The position numbers and the translations under genes are program-made. From Sphingomonas sp. Leaf32 (GTDB taxonomy: Bacteria; Pseudomonadota; Alphaproteobacteria; Sphingomonadales; Sphingomonadaceae), in the NCBI RefSeq assembly GCF_001421765.1, contig NZ_LMLA01000009.1, positions 186,001 to 250,000 of the forward strand: DNA of 64,000 nucleotides. The letters run 5' to 3'. The notes under the pieces are model-generated. The model saw nothing but the letters and a program-made list of their open reading frames with translations, searched no databases and was not told where the DNA came from. Below, in pieces: positions 1 to 8,296 of this stretch (the stretch's first letter is position 1; the number at the start of each line of letters is the position of its first letter).

Positions 1-241
1 TGGACTGGTTTTAGCGGGACACCACTCGGTTCAGTTTGCCGAATGCTCAATGGAAGGCGACGACACATTGATGCTCGGCTGCGGTACTTTGGCGGTTTCT
101 ACTGCCGTGCCTGCACTGGACGATACGCCTTGGCGAACGTCGGACATTGGTGGGACGCGGTCGTTGACAGCTGAATGAAAGAGCCTGAAAAAGTCCCTGC
201 GAAAAGTAGTGCTATGCTGGTGCGGCGCGCGAGGGATACGC
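1..241. other. left-edge stretch without an assigned gene
   Basis: Two plus-strand frames are open from the window edge (to about 174 and 178) and could be the tail of a truncated gene, but neither matches a family I recognise and their codon use does not separate them. No RNA gene or repeat is visible. Confidence 0.3.
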
Positions 242-691
242 ATGGGCACGCTTAGCATTTGGTATGAACCGGAAGATGACTTTCTTGGCCTACTTACTGC
301 GCAAGCGCGAAGTGGAAAGTTCGCCGGGCAAGGTAGCGCATGGTTCAATCGTTCCGAACTGATGGAGTTCGCGAGCCGCTTAGCTACCTATCCTCTGCCG
401 TGGGGCACGGAGGTAACCTTACAGGGAGGCTACTGGGGCGCGGCTGCCAATGACGGGCTAACCCAAATCCACTTGCGCGTCGCTTTTAAGCCGCACGACC
501 GCACGGGGCGCATACGCGTTAGTACGATCCTCACGGACCCCTATGAGGACATGCAAGCAGACGAACTTGCACACTCAACAAACCTCTATTTTCTCACCAC
601 CTACAATCACGTCAGCACCTTTCGGCAGGAGCTACTGGCGCTGATCAGCGACCAAGGAGGCGTTGCTCAACTTCAAGGTGGCGAGGAATAG
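242..691 (+). CDS. hypothetical protein, about 149 aa
   Basis: I do not recognise a family. The predicted product is small and soluble, with an N-terminus reading MGTLSIWYEPEDDF, and has no signal peptide or membrane segment. An in-frame start exists 11 codons upstream at 209. I prefer ATG 242 because a GAGGGA purine stretch lies just before it and the upstream extension is cysteine/arginine rich and atypical. The sequence looks like a beta-rich single-domain protein, possibly an immunity or accessory type, but that is a guess. It is followed by a 280-bp gap before the TonB receptor, so it is probably a separate transcription unit. Confidence 0.6.
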   Translation: MGTLSIWYEPEDDFLGLLTAQARSGKFAGQGSAWFNRSELMEFASRLATYPLPWGTEVTLQGGYWGAAANDGLTQIHLRVAFKPHDRTGRIRVSTILTDPYEDMQADELAHSTNLYFLTTYNHVSTFRQELLALISDQGGVAQLQGGEE

Positions 692-756
692 CGAACGACC
701 GCAATTGGGCGAATAGCGGACGCGTCCGCCGTGGATCGTCCTCGGCACGTTGCATT

Positions 757-797
757 CGGGGAAAGAAGCGGGACCCCGGATCAAGTCCGGGTGACGA
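757..797 (+). repeat. single-arm copy of the CCCCGGA repeat family (R1-half)
   Basis: It contains GGACCCCGGATCAAGTCCGG followed by GTGACGA. The same single-arm form, preceded by GAAGCG, recurs at 51684-51722 and 57689-57729. It is the right arm of the two-arm R1 elements found elsewhere in the window. Confidence 0.75.
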
Positions 798-850
798 TGG
801 GTTGGGGTGGCGGCCGATACGGCCTTGCCGTCGCGTATTCACGCCAGTAC

Positions 851-900
851 ATACCAGATTGATACCACCTCTTTACACCACACCTATAGGTATACATACT
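851..900. promoter_or_regulatory. candidate GntR/HutC-type operator region
   Basis: Upstream of the TonB receptor, ATACCA occurs twice, 11 bp (one helical turn) apart, at 851 and 862. A near-palindrome GGTAT-AC-ATACT lies at 889-900. HutC-family amino-sugar regulators commonly bind GGTAT/ATACC-type inverted sites, and this operon encodes such a regulator at its end. The assignment is inferred. Confidence 0.35.
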
Positions 901-971
901 CCCGGTCGACCGCGATGCGCGGGGGGAGGCATTGGCCGGGCTAATCGGCGGTGCGGCAGAGGGAGCAGAGC

Positions 972-3716
972 ATGGTATCATCGTTCCGGCATTCGACCGC
1001 GCTGGCGGCGCTGGCCTTTGCGCTGACGCAGTTGCCGGGGGTGGCGATGGCGCAGACCGATCCTGCCCCGACGACCGCCGCCACCCCCGCCGACGAACAG
1101 GGCGAGGGCGAGATCGTCGTCACGGGCACGCGCATCCCGACGCCGGGGCTGGTGTCGAGCAGCCCGGTCGCTTCGACCAGCGAGCAGCAGATCCGGCTGC
1201 AGTCGGCGCTGACGATCGAGGATTTCTCCACCAAGCTGCCGCAATTGTCGGGCGGTGTGCGGCAGGGGTCGCAGGGGAGCGATGCGTTCGGGGCGCAGGT
1301 GCTGGAACTGCGCAATTTCGGACAGAGCCGCTCGCTGGTGCTGATCGACGGCACCCGCGCCGCGCCGTTCAGCTTTCGCAATTCGGTGGACGTCAACGCC
1401 ATCCCCGCCTCGCTCATCAAGCGGGTCGACGTGCTAACCGGCGGCGCCGCCGCCGTCTATGGCGCGGATGCGGTGGCGGGCGTCGTCAACTTCATCCTGA
1501 ACGACGAATTCGAAGGGGTACGCGGCACCGCCGCCAGCCGATTGTCGGTGCGCGGCGGCGCGCAATATGGCGGGTCGGTGATGCTGGGGCTGGGCGTGGG
1601 GACACGTGGCAATCTGGTGTTCGCGGCCGATTATACCCAGCGCGACGGCATCCTCGCGCGGCAGCGCGACTGGGCGGCGACGCCGAACCAGACCGTGCCC
1701 AGCATCGGCGGCGTGTTCACCGATGTCGCGAGCGGGCGGCGGTTCGGCTTTACCGATGCCGGGGCGTTCACGACCAGTCCGTCGGCGACGTCGAACATTT
1801 CGGGCAGCTATCCGCTGGTATCGCCGCTGAAGCGCATCAATCTGGCCGCGCTGTACAAATATGAAATCACCCCAGCGGTGGAGATTTACGGCCGGGCGAT
1901 GTTCACCAATGCCCGGACCGAAGAGACCGGCACGCCCGGCGCGCAGCCGGCCAGCGTCAGCCGCACCGTCGGCATCAATGCGACCAATCCGTTCCTGACC
2001 GATGCGATCCGCAGCCAGCTGACCTTCGTGAATGGCGTGGCGCAGGTGAATGTCAGCCGCTCGCTCGCCGAACTGGGCCTCATCACCTATCGCACCGAAC
2101 GCGATACGTTGCAGTTGCAGTCGGGGCTGCGCGGCCCGATCACCGGGGCACTGCAATGGAATGTCTATGCCCAATATGGCCGGTCGATCGAAAATTCGCT
2201 GATCGGCGGCGACGGGCTGGTCGCCAATGCCAGCGGCGCGAACAACTTCGCGTCGATCGTCAACACGGTCGACATCTTCGGCCCGAACCGGCCGGGCATC
2301 GCAGCGGCGCTGGGCAGCCCGATCAACGGTTTCAACCGCAAGCGCGACCAGTTCGTGACGGCGGCGACGGTCAGCGGAACGCTGGACGATCTGTTCACCC
2401 TGCCCGCCGGTCCGATCGGTTTTGCGGCGGGTGTCGAATATCGGCGGGAGACGGCGAGCATCCAGCAGGACAGTGCGCTGTTGTCGGGCAACACGTACCG
2501 GCAAGGGGTGCAGGCCGCCTATACCGGCACGTTCGACGTGAAGGAGCTGTACGGCGAGCTGCGCGTGCCGCTGATCCACAATACGCCGTTCATCCGCCAG
2601 TTCAATGTCGGCGGTGCGTATCGCCTGTCTGATTACGACCTGTTCGGCACGCATGGGACGTGGAAGGTCGAGGCGAACTGGGCGGTCGACCGCAATTTGC
2701 GGCTGCGCGGCACCTATCAGCGCGTGCTGCGCACCCCCAATTTCGGCGAGTTCGCCGCCAGCACCTCGTCGCTACCGTTCAGCAGCCTTGTCACCGTCGA
2801 CCGGTTGCGCCCACGCTATGGCGGCGATCCGTGCGTGATCGGCACCGGCAACCGGGCGCAGTGCGACCGGCTGGGCGCGCCGGCGCAGGGGTCGGCCAAT
2901 TCGACCGCCGCCAGCTATCTGACCGGCAATTACTTCTATGGCGGCAATCCGGACATCCAGCCCGAAACCGGCTTTACCAAGACGATCGGCGGCGTGCTGA
3001 CGCCGACGTTCCTGCCCGGCCTGAACGCGACGGTCGACTGGTATGAGCTGGACCTGCGCGGCGCGGTGGGCGTGATCCAGCCGATCGCGGCGATCACCAG
3101 CTGCTACATCACCAATCCGACGGCGGGCAATCCGCTGTGCAATCTGGTGACGCGCAACGCCAACGGGACGTTCAAGGACGCGTTCGTCAACAACCAGAAT
3201 CTGGGTCGGCTGCTGCAACGCGGGCTGGACGTCGCGGCCAGCTATACGCTGCGCCCCGAATGGATGAACGGCATCGGCCTGCGTGCCAGCTATCAGGGCA
3301 ATATCGTCACCTCCTACCTGATCCAGGCGAACCCGACGGTGAACGCGGTGCAGTGCAAGGGCACGTTCGGGGCGACCTGTTCGAGCGACGGCACGACGCT
3401 GGTCCAGCCCGATTATCGCCACACCGCCGGGATCGGCATCCTGTTCGACCATGGCGTGATCCAGTTCGACTGGCAGCGGATCGGGGCGGTGAAGTCGAGC
3501 GCTTCGGGGTCGAGCGAGACGATCGGCGCGCAGGACACGTTCGACCTGTCGGCATCGCGCGACTTCACGCCGGCGATCACGATGAGCGCAGGGGTCTACA
3601 ATCTGCTCGATCGTCGTCCGCCGCGCGTGTCGGCGGGCGGGGTCTTCAACACCTTCCCCGATACCTATGACATATTGGGCCGCACTATCGGGTTCACCCT
3701 GACGGCGAAGATGTAA
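972..3716 (+). CDS. TonB-dependent outer-membrane receptor
   Basis: About 914 aa: a TonB-dependent receptor that imports a large or scarce solute across the outer membrane using TonB/ExbBD energy. The N-terminus is a Sec signal peptide ending AMA|QTDPAP. It is followed by a TonB-box/plug region (EIVVTGTRI near residue 50, then RSLVLIDGTR and AVYGADAVAGVVNFIL) and a long C-terminal beta-barrel. I chose ATG 972, preceded by AGAGGGAG at good spacing, over GTG 951. The symporter gene starts 5 bp downstream, and murQ and a GntR regulator follow, so the substrate is probably an amino sugar or peptidoglycan fragment. Barrel sequence alone does not show the ligand. Confidence 0.93.
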   Translation: MVSSFRHSTALAALAFALTQLPGVAMAQTDPAPTTAATPADEQGEGEIVVTGTRIPTPGLVSSSPVASTSEQQIRLQSALTIEDFSTKLPQLSGGVRQGSQGSDAFGAQVLELRNFGQSRSLVLIDGTRAAPFSFRNSVDVNAIPASLIKRVDVLTGGAAAVYGADAVAGVVNFILNDEFEGVRGTAASRLSVRGGAQYGGSVMLGLGVGTRGNLVFAADYTQRDGILARQRDWAATPNQTVPSIGGVFTDVASGRRFGFTDAGAFTTSPSATSNISGSYPLVSPLKRINLAALYKYEITPAVEIYGRAMFTNARTEETGTPGAQPASVSRTVGINATNPFLTDAIRSQLTFVNGVAQVNVSRSLAELGLITYRTERDTLQLQSGLRGPITGALQWNVYAQYGRSIENSLIGGDGLVANASGANNFASIVNTVDIFGPNRPGIAAALGSPINGFNRKRDQFVTAATVSGTLDDLFTLPAGPIGFAAGVEYRRETASIQQDSALLSGNTYRQGVQAAYTGTFDVKELYGELRVPLIHNTPFIRQFNVGGAYRLSDYDLFGTHGTWKVEANWAVDRNLRLRGTYQRVLRTPNFGEFAASTSSLPFSSLVTVDRLRPRYGGDPCVIGTGNRAQCDRLGAPAQGSANSTAASYLTGNYFYGGNPDIQPETGFTKTIGGVLTPTFLPGLNATVDWYELDLRGAVGVIQPIAAITSCYITNPTAGNPLCNLVTRNANGTFKDAFVNNQNLGRLLQRGLDVAASYTLRPEWMNGIGLRASYQGNIVTSYLIQANPTVNAVQCKGTFGATCSSDGTTLVQPDYRHTAGIGILFDHGVIQFDWQRIGAVKSSASGSSETIGAQDTFDLSASRDFTPAITMSAGVYNLLDRRPPRVSAGGVFNTFPDTYDILGRTIGFTLTAKM

Positions 3717-3721
3717 GGGCG

Positions 3722-5284
3722 ATGCACCTGCCCTTTTCGCTGGCGGACTGGCTGGTCATCGCCGCCTATCTGTTGCTGCTGGTCGCCGGGGGGTGGATCT
3801 TCACCCCCCGCAACACCGCATCGGCGCATGATTATTTCCTTGCCGGGGGCAATGTGCCGGCGTGGCTGGCGGCGGTGTCGGTGCTGTCGGCGACGCAATC
3901 GGCGGCGACGTTCCTCGGCGGGCCGGACTATGGCTATGGCGCGGACCTCACCTATCTGACCGGCAATATCGGCGGGTTGCTGGGCGCGATGTTCGTCGCG
4001 CATGTGATGATCCCGCGCTTCTACGCGATCCGCGCGACGACGGCGTACGAGCTGTTGACGATGCGCTTCGGCATTCGTGCGACGCGCTGGGCCGGGGGCA
4101 TGTTCCTGGTCGGGCGGGTGTTTGCCGGCGGCGCGCGGGTGTATCTGGCGGCGATCGCGCTGGCGATGGTTATCACCGGGTCGGTCGATGCGACGGGCAT
4201 CCTCATCGCCGCCGCGCTGCTGGTGGTGGCGAGCGTGTTGTTCACCTTTGTCGGCGGGCTGAAGTCGGTCCTGTGGAACGACCTGATCCAGTTCGTCGTG
4301 TATCTGGGGTCGGCGATCGCGGTGCTGGTGTTCCTGCGGCTGTCGATTCCGGCGTCGAACGAGGCGATCGTCGATGCGCTGCGCAATGCACCGGGCGGGG
4401 TCGACAAGCTGCGGCTGTTCGATCTGTCGATCGACCTGTCGCGGCCCTTTTCGCTGCTGGCGATCGTGACCGGCATCACCCTGCTCTACATCGCCAATGC
4501 CGGCATGGATCAGGACACGACGCAGCGGCTGCTGGCGTGCAAGGATGCGAAGACCGGTGCCAAGGGGCTGTATCTGTCGGTGTTCGCGACGATCCCGACG
4601 GTCGGGCTGTTCATCGTCATCGGATTGTTACTGCATGTCTTCTATAACCGCCCCGACCTGATGGGTGGCAGTGCCGCGACCGCGGGTCAGGCGTTCGGGG
4701 GCGAGAAGATCAGCATCTTCATGCACTATATCCTGACCCAGTTGCCCGGCGGTTTGCGCGGGCTGGTGACGATCGGCATCTGCGCGGCGGCGGTCGCCAC
4801 GACCAATTCGGCGCTGAACGCCATGTCGTCGGTGCTGGTGCAGGACTTCTATCGCCCGTGGCGCGAGCGGCGGGGTGCGGTGGCGGAGCGGCATTACGTC
4901 ACCGCCGGACGCGCGGGCATGGGAGTGATCGGGCTGGCCATGCTGGTGATGGCGGTCGCGTCCTATTATTGGCAGCGGCATAGCGCCATGGGGCTGCTGG
5001 AGTTCGCGTTGCAGGTGATGGTGTTCACCTATGCCGGGCTGCTGGGGGTGTATTTCACCGCGTTGTTCACCAAGCGGGGGACCAGCGGGTCGGTGGTCGC
5101 CGCGTTGCTGGTCGGGTTCGCGGTGATCGTGCTGCTGCAACCCGGCATCGCGCGGGCGGTGTCGCTGCCCGGGGCGCTTACCGGTCTCGCCTTTCCCTTT
5201 CAGCTGTGCATCGGCACACTCGTCGCGTTCCTCGTCTGCGCTGCGCCGACGGGGCGTGGCCCATCGGATGGACTCTCCACATGA
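3722..5284 (+). CDS. sodium:solute symporter (SSS/SLC5 family)
   Basis: 520 aa inner-membrane permease with about 13 hydrophobic segments. The N-terminal pattern (LADWLVIAAYLLLLVAGGW, then the amphipathic ASAHDYFLAGG) is typical of Na+/solute symporters. It presumably carries across the inner membrane what the preceding TonB receptor brings into the periplasm. Its stop overlaps the murQ start (ATGA at 5281-5284), which indicates translational coupling. Because the next gene is MurNAc-6-P etherase, MurNAc or a related amino sugar is the likely substrate, replacing the PTS permease MurP of enterobacteria. That substrate is inferred from context. Confidence 0.9.
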   Translation: MHLPFSLADWLVIAAYLLLLVAGGWIFTPRNTASAHDYFLAGGNVPAWLAAVSVLSATQSAATFLGGPDYGYGADLTYLTGNIGGLLGAMFVAHVMIPRFYAIRATTAYELLTMRFGIRATRWAGGMFLVGRVFAGGARVYLAAIALAMVITGSVDATGILIAAALLVVASVLFTFVGGLKSVLWNDLIQFVVYLGSAIAVLVFLRLSIPASNEAIVDALRNAPGGVDKLRLFDLSIDLSRPFSLLAIVTGITLLYIANAGMDQDTTQRLLACKDAKTGAKGLYLSVFATIPTVGLFIVIGLLLHVFYNRPDLMGGSAATAGQAFGGEKISIFMHYILTQLPGGLRGLVTIGICAAAVATTNSALNAMSSVLVQDFYRPWRERRGAVAERHYVTAGRAGMGVIGLAMLVMAVASYYWQRHSAMGLLEFALQVMVFTYAGLLGVYFTALFTKRGTSGSVVAALLVGFAVIVLLQPGIARAVSLPGALTGLAFPFQLCIGTLVAFLVCAAPTGRGPSDGLST

Positions 5285-6162
5285 ATACCGAAACGCTGGA
5301 CCCCCGCTATCGGGGCGTCGAACACTGGCCGACGCAGTGCGCGGTCGAGGCGATGCTGGAGGGGCAGATGGCGGCGATCGCCGCGCTCCAGACGCAGACC
5401 GCCGCCATCGCCGCCGCCGCGGACGCCGCCGCCGTGCGGCTGGAGACGGCCGGGCGGCTGGTGTTCGTCGGGGCGGGCACGTCGGGGCGGCTGGCGGTGC
5501 AGGACGGGACCGAACTGCACCCGACCTTCGGCTGGCCGGGCGAGCGGATGCTGTTCCTGATGGCGGGCGGTGCCGGTGCCCTGACCCAGGCGCGCGAAGG
5601 GGCGGAGGATGACGCCGACGCCGCCCGCGCCGAGGTCGCCGCCGCCGGGATCGGTGCGGGCGACGTGATGATCGGCGTGGCGGCGAGCGGGCGCACGCCC
5701 TTCACCGTCGCCGCGATCGAAGCGGCACGGGCAGCGGGCGCGCTGACCATCGGCATCGCCAACAACCCCGAAACCCCGCTGACGCAGGCCGCCGAGCATG
5801 TCGTCGTCGCCGCGACGGGGAGCGAGATCATCGCCGGGTCGACCCGGATGAAGGCCGGCACCGCGCAAAAGGCCGCGCTGAACCTGCTGTCGACCACGAT
5901 CATGATCCGGCTGGGGCTGGTCCATGACGGGCGGATGGTGGCGATGCGGGTGTCGAACGCCAAGCTGCTGCGCCGCGCGCGGGCGATGGTGCAGGACCTG
6001 ACCGGGGTCGAACCGCACATCGCCGCCGATGCGCTGGAGCGCGGCGGCAACGACATTCGCCGCGCGGTGCTGATCGCACGCGGATCAACGCCGGAGGACG
6101 CGGCGGCGCTGCTCGATACCCATCACGGGCGGCTGGATGCCGCCATCGCGGCGGCGGGCTGA
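5281..6162 (+). CDS. murQ: N-acetylmuramic acid 6-phosphate etherase MurQ
   Basis: 293 aa, the usual family length. MurQ cleaves the lactyl ether of MurNAc-6-P to GlcNAc-6-P and D-lactate in peptidoglycan recycling. The SIS fold is visible in VFVGAGTSGRLAVQDGTELHPTF (about residues 60-85, including the family glutamate), GAEDDAD, GVAASGRTPF and STRMKAGTAQK. The ATG at 5281 overlaps the symporter stop by 4 bp; longer in-frame starts would overlap much more. The GntR gene begins on the last base of its stop codon. No MurNAc kinase or AnmK gene is present here, so the phosphorylated substrate must be made elsewhere. Confidence 0.95.
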   Translation: MNTETLDPRYRGVEHWPTQCAVEAMLEGQMAAIAALQTQTAAIAAAADAAAVRLETAGRLVFVGAGTSGRLAVQDGTELHPTFGWPGERMLFLMAGGAGALTQAREGAEDDADAARAEVAAAGIGAGDVMIGVAASGRTPFTVAAIEAARAAGALTIGIANNPETPLTQAAEHVVVAATGSEIIAGSTRMKAGTAQKAALNLLSTTIMIRLGLVHDGRMVAMRVSNAKLLRRARAMVQDLTGVEPHIAADALERGGNDIRRAVLIARGSTPEDAAALLDTHHGRLDAAIAAAG

Positions 6163-6890
6163 TGCGCGAGATCGCCTGGCCGCGCGGCGACGCGGATACG
6201 CCGCTCTACCTCCAGCTCGCCCGCAGCCTGCGCGATCATATCAGCGACGGCGGGATCGTGCCGGGCGGCGCCCTGCCCTCCGAACGCGACCTGAGCGAGA
6301 TGGCCGGGCTGTCGCGCGTGACGGTGCGCAAGGGCATCCAGCAGCTGATCGACGAGGGCATCGTCGTGCGCAAACAGGGGTCGGGCACCTTCGTCGCTCC
6401 CCGGATCGAGGCGCGCGGCGCACGGCTGACCAGCTTCAGCGACGATGCCCGGTCGCGCGGCGAGGCGCCGGGGGTCGTATGGATCTACAAGAGCTACGCG
6501 CTGCCGACCGAGGAGGAGGCCGCCGCGCTGGAGGTCGCGCCCGATACCCGCGTCGCCCGGCTGGGGCGCGTCCGCCTGTCGGGCGGCGATCCGCTGGCGA
6601 TCGAACATGCGGTGGTGCCGGCCGAATTCATGCCCGACCTCGCCCGGTTGCAGGATTCGCTGTACGAAGCGCTGGAGGCCCATGGCTTCCGCCCGGTCGG
6701 GGGAACGCAGCGGGTGCGCGCCTCGCTCGCCACCGCGACCGAGGCCGGCATCCTGTCGATCGAGCAATTGTCCGAAGTGCTGCGCATCGAACGCCGCACC
6801 CGCCTGTCCGACGGGCGGATCGTGGAGTTCACCCGGTCGGTCTATCGCGGCGACCGCTATGAGTTCGTCACCGAGCTGAACGAGGTTTAG
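6162..6890 (+). CDS. GntR-family (HutC/UTRA) transcriptional regulator
   Basis: 242 aa. An N-terminal winged helix (PLYLQLARSLRDHI, then LPSERDLSEMAGLSRVTVRK and VVRKQGSGTFV, residues about 14-80) is followed by a UTRA ligand-binding domain. That domain shows LGRVRLSGGDPLAIEH and ends with FTRSVYRGDRYEF. HutC/UTRA regulators such as NagR and DasR sense phosphorylated amino sugars. The start codon shares a base with the murQ stop (TGATG), so this is the last gene of the operon and is probably its repressor. The likely effector is GlcNAc-6-P or MurNAc-6-P, inferred from family and context. Confidence 0.93.
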   Translation: MREIAWPRGDADTPLYLQLARSLRDHISDGGIVPGGALPSERDLSEMAGLSRVTVRKGIQQLIDEGIVVRKQGSGTFVAPRIEARGARLTSFSDDARSRGEAPGVVWIYKSYALPTEEEAAALEVAPDTRVARLGRVRLSGGDPLAIEHAVVPAEFMPDLARLQDSLYEALEAHGFRPVGGTQRVRASLATATEAGILSIEQLSEVLRIERRTRLSDGRIVEFTRSVYRGDRYEFVTELNEV

Positions 6891-6965
6891 CGGTTTCCGA
6901 TCGATGCCGTCTGCAAGGCGCAGCATGAACTGCGGGAGGCCCCAACCTTCACCGGGGCGACGTTG

Positions 6966-7164
6966 CTAGGACCGATCGACGTTCGGCCGATCTCAAGGTA
7001 ATCGTTGAGCGACGCACGATCCCTTCGTCACCCCGGACTTGTCCGGGGTCCACGGTGCGGCGATCGGTGCGGCAGGCGCCTCTAGCGACCGCGATTGCGG
7101 CTCGGTGGACCCCGGAACAAGTGCGGGGTGACGAAATTGGATGTGAAGGTCGATCTGACCTAGG
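6966..7164. repeat. MITE-like composite repeat, R1 type, 199 bp
   Basis: Both ends carry CTAG followed by an imperfect terminal inverted repeat. The left end reads CTAGGACCGATCGACGTTC and the reverse complement of the right end reads CTAGGTCAGATCGACCTTC. The centre is the two-arm R1 hairpin (about 7025-7136), with arms CACCCCGGACTTGTCCGG and its inverted copy. The right CTAG contains the stop codon of the minus-strand DUF1826 gene. It fills most of the 6891-7159 gap. Confidence 0.7.
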
Positions 7165-7870
7165 ACGGGTCGGCAGCGGGTGCCGGGTCGATCACCAGCA
7201 GCAGGCGGCGTTCCCCGGTGGTGAGGATCGGTGGCGAGCGATGGACGATCGGGGCGTCCGGCGACCACAGCCAGCCCTTGAACAGCCCGACATCGCCGGT
7301 GGCGAGCGACCGGATCGTCAGCGTGTCGACGTCCGCCCCCTCACCCAGCGCCGCCGCATCGATCGTGTCGAGCCATTGCGTTCCCGGCCCGACATAGGTG
7401 CAGATCAGCCGGGCGGTGACATAGTCGGCGTGGAACCGGCGGCACGCATCGGTTTCCACCACGTCCAGCCGGATCGACACGCGCGTCGCCCCGACGATGC
7501 GCGCGAAGGCGTCGGCCAGCGTGGCGACATCGGCGCCGAGCAACGCGGCGGTCGCGTCCGGATAGCCCGCCGTCCGGAGATCGGCCGGCAGCATCGTGGC
7601 GAGCAGGTCGATCGGCCGCACGATGGCAAGGTCGTCGACCGCATCCAGCATGGCTTCGTTCAGCGTTACCGGGGGCGAACGCCGCCATATCGCCAGATTG
7701 ACGTCCGCCGACCGGATTGCGCGCAGGTCGTCGTTCGTCTCGCCGATGCGAACGTGCGATGGTGTTCCCGAAGTTGGATCGGACAGCAGTGGCGAAGGGT
7801 TGGCCAGAACTTGTGATGTGTTATGTAATAACATATTATTTCTGTAAGCGATCGGTTTCCGCGCGTCCAT
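7160..7870 (-). CDS. DUF1826 domain-containing protein
   Basis: 236 aa soluble protein of the DUF1826 family, recognised by CRRFHADYVTARLICTYVGP, GTQWLD near the middle and the late HRSPP. Its biochemical role is not established. Family members are often found in zinc-starvation (Zur) regulons near COG0523 genes. A Zur-box-like palindrome sits at 7819-7833, beside an alternative ATG at 7834, so the translation start is uncertain: GTG/ATG region 7870 or ATG 7834. The TAG stop lies inside the end of a repeat element, so the original C-terminus may have been altered by that insertion. Confidence 0.8.
   Translation of the reverse strand: MDARKPIAYRNNMLLHNTSQVLANPSPLLSDPTSGTPSHVRIGETNDDLRAIRSADVNLAIWRRSPPVTLNEAMLDAVDDLAIVRPIDLLATMLPADLRTAGYPDATAALLGADVATLADAFARIVGATRVSIRLDVVETDACRRFHADYVTARLICTYVGPGTQWLDTIDAAALGEGADVDTLTIRSLATGDVGLFKGWLWSPDAPIVHRSPPILTTGERRLLLVIDPAPAADPS
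7819..7833. promoter_or_regulatory. Zur-box-like palindrome
   Basis: TGTTAT-GTA-ATAACA is a perfect 6+6 bp inverted repeat in an AT-rich island. It resembles proteobacterial Zur operators of the TGTTATnnnATAACA type. It overlaps the 5' end of the DUF1826 gene. Confidence 0.5.
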
Positions 7871-8296
7871 CGCGAAGTAGCACGTTGGTCCGCTCGACAG
7901 CGCGACCCATGTCGGGGCGGACGGTGCAGATGCCCTGTCGCTTACAGCGCGGACTTGGCTCGGGGTCCTACTTTTCGCGGCGAAAAATCACCGGGTCGGA
8001 CCGGCATTCAGCGCCGCCGAGGAACCTTCGTCATTCCCGCGCAGGCGGGAATCCATCGACGCTAACGGTTCGCTGCTGTCCGCAAGGTTGGCGCATATGG
8101 ACTCCCGCCTGCGCGGGAGTGGCGATACGGAGGCGGCCGGGGCGCCCCCGTAAGTGCGGAACAACCTTCCTGGCGGAACCTTGACCTCCGTCAGGGTACG
8201 GCAGGAATACAAGACTTGCACGGAGGGCCTTTTCCAAGCCGGGAGTAACGGTTTCTTCCGCTGGGATTGCGTGCCGATCGGTCCTAGACGGGTCCG
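7871..8296. repeat. intergenic region with R3 hairpin and a repeat end
   Basis: At 8032-8122 an inverted repeat has arms CATTCCCGCGCAGGCGGGAA and its inverse ACTCCCGCCTGCGCGGGAGT. At 8273-8286, GCCGATCGGTCCTAG matches the terminal repeat of the MITE-like elements and stops 10 bp before the monooxygenase ATG. A matching left end is not clear. TTGACC near 8184 could be a -35 box, but this is weak. Confidence 0.5.

Noticed and set aside
716..729. Perfect 14-bp palindrome GCGGACGCGTCCGC
   Set aside because: It is composed of common GC dinucleotides, lacks a T-run, and is far from the next start; no function can be supported.
6990..7140. Regularly spaced palindromes that could suggest a CRISPR array
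   Set aside because: Each locus has only one pair of inverted arms, no series of direct repeats with unique spacers, and no cas genes nearby.
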